Below are positions 57,036 through 64,000 of a DNA stretch of 64,000 bases, piece by piece. This DNA is from Cryptomeria japonica (Eukaryota; Streptophyta; Pinopsida; Cupressales; Cupressaceae): NCBI RefSeq assembly GCF_030272615.1, contig NC_081413.1:103066239-103130238 (forward strand), given 5' to 3'. A program made the translations under genes and the position numbers. The notes below the pieces were generated by a model that was not told where the DNA came from, made no database searches, and saw nothing but the letters and a program-made list of their open reading frames with translations. The first letter of the stretch is position 1. Each line of letters opens with the position of its first letter.

Positions 57036-59395
57036 TGTAATACCCCTCCCTTGATCAGACTCTTTTGATACCTTGTTTGACCATGGTTGACTTTTTCAGT
57101 TGTTTATGTGGATGGATGATACTTTATGTTGTGATACTTCTTATCATGATACTATGCTATGGTGTTTGATTTAGTATATGTTGTTTGTCCATTGTATCTT
57201 TATGGATGATTTGATGTTAATTTTACTCTCGTGTACTGACCCTTGGACTGACATATTTACTTTATATATGAGATGTATCATGTATCTATCTTCATATATG
57301 TTGTTGGTTCCTATATGGGGTGTGAGGGGATTACCTTCCATCACTCACTTCGGAGAGACACAAAATGTCACGATTCCCCTTCACCGGTGTTCCTGTTGTG
57401 ATTGGATATATGTATGTATGTGTTTCTCGGTGATGCAGGATTGCAGGTACAAGACATCGACTCCACCTGGCTTCACAGGTCTGAGCGTGCCTATATTATC
57501 CCGATGGAAGTTGGAGGAGATAGTCACAAGGCCCATCAATGTCATCCCTAGCCTTGCTCAATTTCAGAGCATTGTCAGTTTTCTTTTGTCAATCCTATCA
57601 GAACGCCACTTAGGCAACTTTTTGATGCTTGGTATGTGGGTTATGTTTGTTTTCTTGGTTAGTGTGATTAAATGTTTTAATATGTGGGTTGTTTTATTTA
57701 TTTTAATTGTTATTAAGTGTTGGTTGTAATTTAATTAATTATTGTTACTTAATAATTAATGTTTATGTTTTCAATATATAAAGATATTAAAGTATTAAAT
57801 TAGCACTTTACCTTTTTATTAATAAATTAATAATATGGTCTTAAATAAATTAATTAATAAGTGTTTTGTTTAATAAATTAAATAAAGATTGATTTATTGG
57901 TTATTGTCATGTTTCATGTGGTGATAAATTAATCTATTTTAGAATTAAATAAATAGTTTTATTGTATTTTTATGGAATGGTATTTTAATGTTGAATAAAT
58001 TTAATTATATATTACATTTATTTGTTTATAAATTAAATTAGAATTTTTAAATTTTAAATTGTAGTTTTCAAAAAGATAAGTTTTTTTGGAACTTCTGTGT
58101 GCGGGAGTGTTTGGAGGAAATTTCCTTCCCGGAAAGGTTTTTGAAGAAATCCTTTATATTTTGGAAATTTCTAGAATATGGGGTTGTTCCTCATTTTTGT
58201 ATCTTTCTCTGCTTCATGAGTTTTCTAGGTTTTGTTTTGGGCCTTTTGCTGGAAAAGGAGTGGGGTTTGAAGATTGAAAAAGGATTAGCAAAGTTTGGGA
58301 GTTTGTTGGTTTGTTGTATTTTGTCGGGTTTTTTTTTGGAGCTTCTTCAAGTTCTTCCAAGAGTGCGTTGAAGGCAGGAGTTTTTAAATTCCCTTGTGTG
58401 TGTGCTTTTTTTTGAAAGAAATATTTTGTGAATAAATGGGTGTAATGAATTTGTTTTTGGAAATGTTTTGTGGAAAGAAAGATTAACTTTCATTATTGTT
58501 GTGTGTTATTGTTTTTTGGTAATCTTTTGTTGAAGGGAAGATTATTTTTTTGTTTAATTTGGGGAAAACGTCTGGGAAAAATTTGTGATTGTATTTGGTT
58601 ATGTTTCATAGTCTTAATCCTTATTTCCATTGTAGAAATTTTTTGGATCATATGATAATTTTGGTGTTCTGGAACATAATGTTTTGTGATTGTTGGATGG
58701 GTAATCTTAATTATTAATGTCAAAAATTTATACATTTATTTAATTTTTAGTTTATATTATGTGAGTTTCCAAAGAAATTAGATGAAATGTATTTTTGATT
58801 GGATAAATTGTAAATGTTAAAAAAAATGTTTTCATCTGAAATGGAGATTTAAATATTACCGTATTATTCATTTTAAATTGATTTTGCAAATAAATTTTAT
58901 TGTTTTAAAATCAATTTTTATTAATTTATATTTTTGTTTTTGAGTGTTGTGGCTTGGCCACAGTCATGGAAACCCACGACTATGGGGCTCTCCCACAATC
59001 ATGGGAACCCACGACTAGGGGGGGAAGACCCATAGTCTTGGGATATAACCCACACACTCTGCCATATTCGCAACACCAACACTATTTTATGTGCCCAATC
59101 AACTAAGTTTGCAGAGTCTTTTAAATTTTGATGCTTAATTCTCGAGAGTTGTATAGTATGGTTTTTTGTTATTAATGTTTAATTTGGATTTTAGTTATAT
59201 ATATATATATATACATATTTTAAGATAAGCTAGGAGATTTATATTTGGCTTTTGCTTAATGTGGTTATTATGATAAATATAGTTTTGGTTAAATGAAGTT
59301 ATGTTGGACAAGATGGACATTGTTGAAAATGTAAGTTGTTTATAAGAGTAATTAATTCATTAAAGAATTGATTTTGTGTGCTTTGCAAATGAATG
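57036..59395 (+). mobile_element. Probable gypsy LTR 'R' (right end unknown)
   Basis: It starts TGTAATACCCCTCCCTTGATC, as in LTR P. It contains a GC-richer block (57310-57610) with an open frame (57178-57729) that shows no known domain, and a CCCACGACTATGGGG repeat (58970-59050). I find no CA end with a matching duplication, so extent and solo status are uncertain. Confidence 0.4.
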
Positions 59396-61100
59396 TGTTG
59401 TTCACCAAAAGTGATAACCCAAGAACACCTGCAATTGATCTATGAAGTAGCCAATTCAATCTATGAAGAACTTCAGGGCTTGGACAACATGACAAGGATT
59501 TGAATCCTTCTACTCTTCAGGCTCTGCAAAACCTAGGCGGGTATACCTTTGATGCTTAGAATTAAACCTATTACACACCTATGACAGCATCAACATAAAC
59601 AGATAGATCTCACTAAGGCTCCAAAACAAGTAGTTTATTGCAGATGGGCTAGATCTACACATAAAACTCAACTATACTTGAGCATGAGATAGATGAAACA
59701 TTTCAAAACATAACACAAACTAAAGGTATTCTGATTGGATTTTAAATTGGTTTGAGAACCCCTTTAATTGCAAGATCAGTGCCTTATCCAAGGGAAACAG
59801 AGTCATACATCAAACTATAAATGAAAGCTTCGATTGCAAATCCATCTTCATTATTAAATATTCATGCATTAATGCCTTGCATAAATGCATTACTAAGATC
59901 ATTCACAAAATCATCAAATCTTGAAACTATATTCCATTTTTTATGATTTATTGTAGAATTTAAATCCTTCCTTGAAGAATCCCTGCAAACAATCATAACT
60001 ATCTCCTTGAGATAACAAATTTCATCCTCCTTGAGGATCTGATTTGATAAAATGGAAATACAAATCTAGAGACAATCCTGTGTGAATTTATGTATGCCTT
60101 ACATACACAAGACCCTGCAACTAAAAACACCTATAGCAAGAATTGAACTCCATTACTGAAGGAAAAGCCCTGCCCTGTACAATCTTCAAGAACGCTCAAA
60201 ATTGGAAGCCATGAAAACTGGAGCCATTCTCACAGAATTCTGGAACCCTTACAACTGAGAAGAATTCGGAATAAAAAGAGGAGAGAAGAAAATCAAATCT
60301 GCAACTGAATTGCCAAGTGTCTCCTCTCTAATTGAATTTTGTTCCCGTGGAAACCTCTTCTAAAATAACTCACATTTGTCAAAATTAACTTCATAATCAG
60401 ATTCCTCACTCCGAGAGCTTTCCGAAAACATATAACACTTTATACTTGGGCAAAAAATTGAGCCCTGGATGAATTAATTCTCATTTGTGCTCAGTCATTT
60501 AAATATTTCGAAATTTAATATAGTCAGAACTATATCATTTATTCATTTAAAATTTAATTTTTTTGCCTCCATATGTGCTCTGACGCCTTGCCACGTGGCG
60601 GGGTCTGATTGGTCGATGGGGTTGACCGGACGCCACCTGGGATGACACTTCATCATCACCACGTCATCTGCTTCGTCACTGCCACTTGGCCGCTTGCTTG
60701 TATGCCACATCATCGCCACCTCACCGGGACCCGCGTGCTAGACTGTTGACTGTACCCACCACCTACGTGCCACGTGGACGGCTCACGTTCATCCTCGCTA
60801 TTTCGCGGGGTTTAAACTTCGTGCATCTTCCTTCGCGAAATAGCGCGAGCCGTTGATCTCTCTCGAACATGCTCGCTCGTTAACCCGGCCTTCGTCTGCA
60901 AAATTTCGCCTCTTTGTCTCGAGAAGCGTGCCCACGTGGGGTCCACTTAGTCTTTGTCTAGTCACCGCCTCCATCGCCTCGGGAAACGTGCTCGGGCGTG
61001 GGCCCGCCTTGGGCGCCCATGGGCATCTCGTGTCAAAAGCCTTTAAGGCTTAGACATTATGTTACTGTGCGCTTTTGCATATAAACATTAAAAAAGAACA
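59396..61100 (-). mobile_element. E-family LTR 'L' without the coding block (ends approximate)
   Basis: It shares with the E LTR, in order, CCTAGG(C/T)GGGTATACCTTTG, GTGCCTTATCCAAGG with CAGAGTCAT, and the CGCTATTTCGCGGGG cassette. The stretch between is only about 1.3 kb, with no counterpart of the 3.7-kb reading frame. No primer site or polypurine tract adjoins it. Probably a solo LTR, with the right end near 61100. Confidence 0.6.
60796..60845. repeat. Inverted-repeat cassette in LTR L
   Basis: Perfect 12-bp arms CGCTATTTCGCG (60796-60807) and CGCGAAATAGCG (60834-60845), the same element as at 11458 and 11737. Confidence 0.8.
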
Positions 61101-62150
61101 CTTCCCAGTCAATGTGGGATATTAAGTTTTGCCTGTAGCTGCACTTTGAAGCTTTCTCCCTGGGTTTTAATGGCGATTTCTTTGCATTTGCTTGGAATTC
61201 GAAGCTCTTTGGTTTGGTTTTAACGCTGCTTCTCCTCCACCACGCACAAAGATTTACATTGGTGCTTGCATTTGCTTGGAGATTTCATACAAATTTCACA
61301 CATGCCCCTTCACTCACCACGTGAACTGCTGGGAGGTCTTTGCTGCTGCTCCTTAGTTCTTTCCACTCCACACAAAGGGGGGTTTATGACTTTTAACAGC
61401 CAGTTGCATTTGCTTGAATGTATTTTGTTGTTATGGCCTTTTCACATGCCACGTGAAGGAGGAGAGACTGCAGCAATTGTTGTGGAGTTTGTTGCTGCTG
61501 TTATAAGTTGCATTTCAAATGCCCTTCTCTAGCTACCACATGCTATAAACAAGGATGAGCTGCCAATGTATTTGGTTGATCTCTCTGCAACTTCACACAG
61601 GGCCAGGCACAGGAGGAAACAAATTCAAACTTTGGCACTTGCTTGATGGTTTTTATTTTTTGTTGCTTTCAATTGCTATGTGGGGGAGATGCTGGGATGG
61701 TTGGAGTCTTGCTTGCTGCTCTCAATGCCCAAACAGCACTCTTCTTTACTCCATAATACTTGCTGTAACTTTAGCTTTAACTTTTAATCTGCCCTCCCCT
61801 TTTCTTTACCACGTGAGCCATTGGGAATGGTTATGGGTATTCAACTGATTTTGGATCCAGCACCTTGAACAATGTCTAAATTGAGGAACTGCTGCACATG
61901 TATTTGTTTGAAATTTTTGGTAGCTGCTGCAACACTTCATAGAGGAAGGAACATTGGCCTGGAGACATGCATTCAACTTGACAACATGCATTTGCCATTC
62001 ATTTGACCTGAAGCTTTTACATTTTTTAATATATAAAACATTGGTGGAGATATCTCTCTGAAATGTTCGAGGCTTAAAACTAATATGCAAGACATACACC
62101 ATCAATCCATTAACAACCAATAAACTGGAGTCACCTCTCACCGTTCCACT
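61101..62150. repeat. Field of degenerate repeats around TTGCATTTGCTTGGA
   Basis: Units with GCATTTGCTTG, TTTCACAC(A)TGCC, CTTCAC.CACGTGA and GCTGCTG recur at about 61180, 61265, 61404, 61520 and 61640 with heavy divergence. Several CACGTG boxes are present. No gene is supported. Confidence 0.4.
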
Positions 62151-63262
62151 AGCGAATTGCAATCAAGCCAGGTTGGGCCCCAAAGTGGGTCCGACTAAAA
62201 AAAATTTCGTTTTCAAGTGACTGGCCTTCGAAATGCTTTAGGAACTTCAAACACGCCTCTGGAATTGATCGACACCATTTTCGGATCATAAAATTGCATT
62301 TGACATCTTTCAGGCAATTACGCCACAATTTTCGCATTTAATCGCGAAGACGTAATTTTCAAACCTGTCAAAACACCTTTCTGGAGCTCGCCATCTGACA
62401 GGCGTGTACTTTGATATACAAGGATGATATCTACCAAACGGTTTCTCAAGACGATTCCCGAGCGAAGAGATATTAATTTCCGAAAACGGCCAACTGGCTT
62501 TGTCGACACTGCGGACCTGATGAAGTCAATGTTCTGGCAACACATGATGCCTTTCTCAAAAATATCAAACGACCTCCGTAGGTCCTCAAATTCGGAACAT
62601 AGGTACCTTTAAGTACATATTAAATCTTTGAATTCTCAGTTCGATCACCCGACTGACAGGATGTAAACGGCGCGCTCACCAAAACGGCTACATTAACTGA
62701 TCTAACACTAGGAGTGCGGATAACTGAATTTGATAGCAAAATGAGCTCTTTTGAAAACCGATCAAACGGATTGGTAGAGCCTTGAAATTTGAAACGTAGC
62801 TCACCATTTATACCAACATTAGCCTGGGACAAACATTCTGATATGACGCTCACCAGGACATTTTTACACTTGTGCAAACATCACAAACTACAAACGGATT
62901 TGGCTATGAAAACGGAGCAAACGGATTCGTCAAGACTTGAAATTTTGCAGGGTAACTCACTTTTATGCATACAATTGAATCCATTTTGAATTTCTCCATG
63001 ACGATCAATAGGGAAAAAGATGTAATCGCTCAAAGAAGGCTATTCCATAAAATTTGCATTTGTGCCTAAAATGCACTTTCAGCTCACCCCTCGAAATGGG
63101 TACCTAGTAAACTTATCCAAACTGAATTCTGAAAGTTGCACATCACTGAATAGGCCAAATGAAAGGTGTGGTACATGAATCCCGAGCCTTACCCTCTGAA
63201 AATCAACCAGCTCCATTTTACCCCCTTCCTAACTAAGCATTCAAACTGACTTATTTAGGTAC
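62150..63262. repeat. Non-coding region with repeats of AAACGGATT(C/G)GT
   Basis: A phrase AAACGG(A/T)TT with (A/C)(A/C)G(A/C)(C/T)TTGAAATTT recurs at about 62435, 62765 and 62915 in units of roughly 150-330 bp. No open frame of note. It may be the 3' region of the element whose reading frame begins at 63560 on the minus strand. Confidence 0.4.
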
Positions 63263-63559
63263 TTAGAGCAAATTTTTGGATTGGGCCTCTAAACTTGACT
63301 CAATTTTAATCAGTCCCAACAGTGGCTCTGACTGGGGATGGTTGATTGCAAGATCAACACAAGAATCCAGATATCTTTGGTTAAGCAGACCACCCAAAAG
63401 ATGGGTCATTCTTCTCTCAATTCTTCTCTTCTCAAAACAGGGCTTCCTTATTCTACCCAAACAGTAGGGCACTTTATTGAAAACCACACAACTGAAGCAA
63501 AGCGACTGTACAATAGATACAAACATGCTTAAAACTGAATACAAGCTGCTCAATCAATC

Positions 63560-64000
63560 TTAGCATTTACCTCTGTCAAAAATCTGATTTTCATCACTTG
63601 ACATATTGATCAAAACAAAGGCACCTTCTAGTAACAACTGAGCATGATCATTATAATCAACCTCTTTTGTCTCATTACTGAAACAACTAGTGTGCATATC
63701 TTTGGTTTGATTTTGAACTTTGTGATCACACACTATTTCAACACAAGTAAAATCATGAGACAAATCACCACAGAGGCATTCCCACAAGCTGACATACCTT
63801 TCACTGTCCCACTCAACTCTATCATTTGCAAAGACATCATCATGCTGAACTTGAAAAATAAAACACTCATTTTCAACATTGTAGTTCCTATCAGCACATA
63901 CCTTATTATCATTTAAATCAATAGAATGAGGGACACTACTAACCAACTGATGCAAACAAGGAACATGAACATTACCATCCAGATGTGATACTTCACTATG
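63560..64000 (-). pseudogene. Partial acidic reading frame running off the right edge; function unknown
   Basis: The minus-strand frame is open from the window edge (64000) to a stop at 63560, at least 146 codons. An internal Met lies at 63955. The protein is acidic and Cys-containing (VSLWECLCGDLSHDFTCVEIVCDH, NDHAQLLLEGAFVLINMSSDENQIF). I recognise no domain. Because the frame continues past the edge, the Met is unlikely to be the true start. It could be the C-terminus of a retroelement polyprotein or of a host gene. Marked pseudogene only because it is partial and its status cannot be judged. Confidence 0.45.

Noticed and set aside
57178-57729. 183-codon open frame in LTR R
   Set aside because: It is hydrophobic and Cys-rich with no family resemblance, lies in a probable LTR and is preceded by no convincing context. 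Not called as a gene.

Overview
The window is nuclear DNA of a plant. It is AT-rich and built almost entirely from LTR retrotransposons in many states of decay. The lineages are plant-specific: Ty3/gypsy Tat-like and chromovirus elements, and elements with copia/Sirevirus-type initiator-Met primer sites. Nesting is deep, solo LTRs are frequent, and I can support no intact host gene, rRNA, tRNA or CRISPR. A large, slowly purged genome such as a conifer would fit, but the species is a guess.

Layout. 1-2517: remnant of a Tat-type gypsy integrase (+) split by solo LTR 'D' (224-1609). 2517-12282: Tat-like element 'E' on the minus strand, with a gag-protease frame, a tRNA-type primer site and a very long putative LTR holding a decayed ~1.2-kilocodon reading frame. 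12505-about 16690: 5'-truncated chromovirus 'M' (+), with chromodomain and 3' LTR. 17170-18160: decayed plant-mobile-domain gene (-). 18200-22680: gypsy 3' regions, LTR 'P', a gag scrap and repeats. 22680-40778: gypsy LTR 'Q', split by element 'A' (23308-39472, minus strand, 5-bp duplication GTTGA). A itself carries solo LTR 'C' (24858-26408, duplication AAAAC) and complete element 'B' (29947-36496, plus strand, duplication ATTTG). 40801-43961: gag, protease and RNase H of Tat-like element 'F', probably driven by LTR Q. 43962-51188: element 'G' (two 899-bp LTRs) preceded by an extra internal tail. 51189-57035: tandem repeats, solo LTR 'J' and a rearranged LTR 'K' with a ~365-bp-arm palindrome. 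57036-64000: gypsy LTR 'R', a second E-type LTR 'L', more repeats, and an open frame running off the right edge.

The most interesting content is the set A, B and G. They are three divergent LTR families with one design: 0.7-1.2 kb TG...CA LTRs, a tRNA-iMet primer site, ORF1 (coiled coil plus four or five CCHC zinc knuckles), ORF2 of about 1,000-1,100 codons of unknown function, and a polypurine tract. None shows protease, reverse transcriptase, RNase H or integrase. They look like non-autonomous elements that kept two structural genes and borrow enzymes from a copia-like helper absent here. Their LTR ends carry two hairpins, one around the polypurine tract and one just before the primer site, whose arms differ between families yet stay paired. 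Every coding frame in the window has stops or frameshifts, so all protein calls are pseudogenes or inferred ancestral frames.
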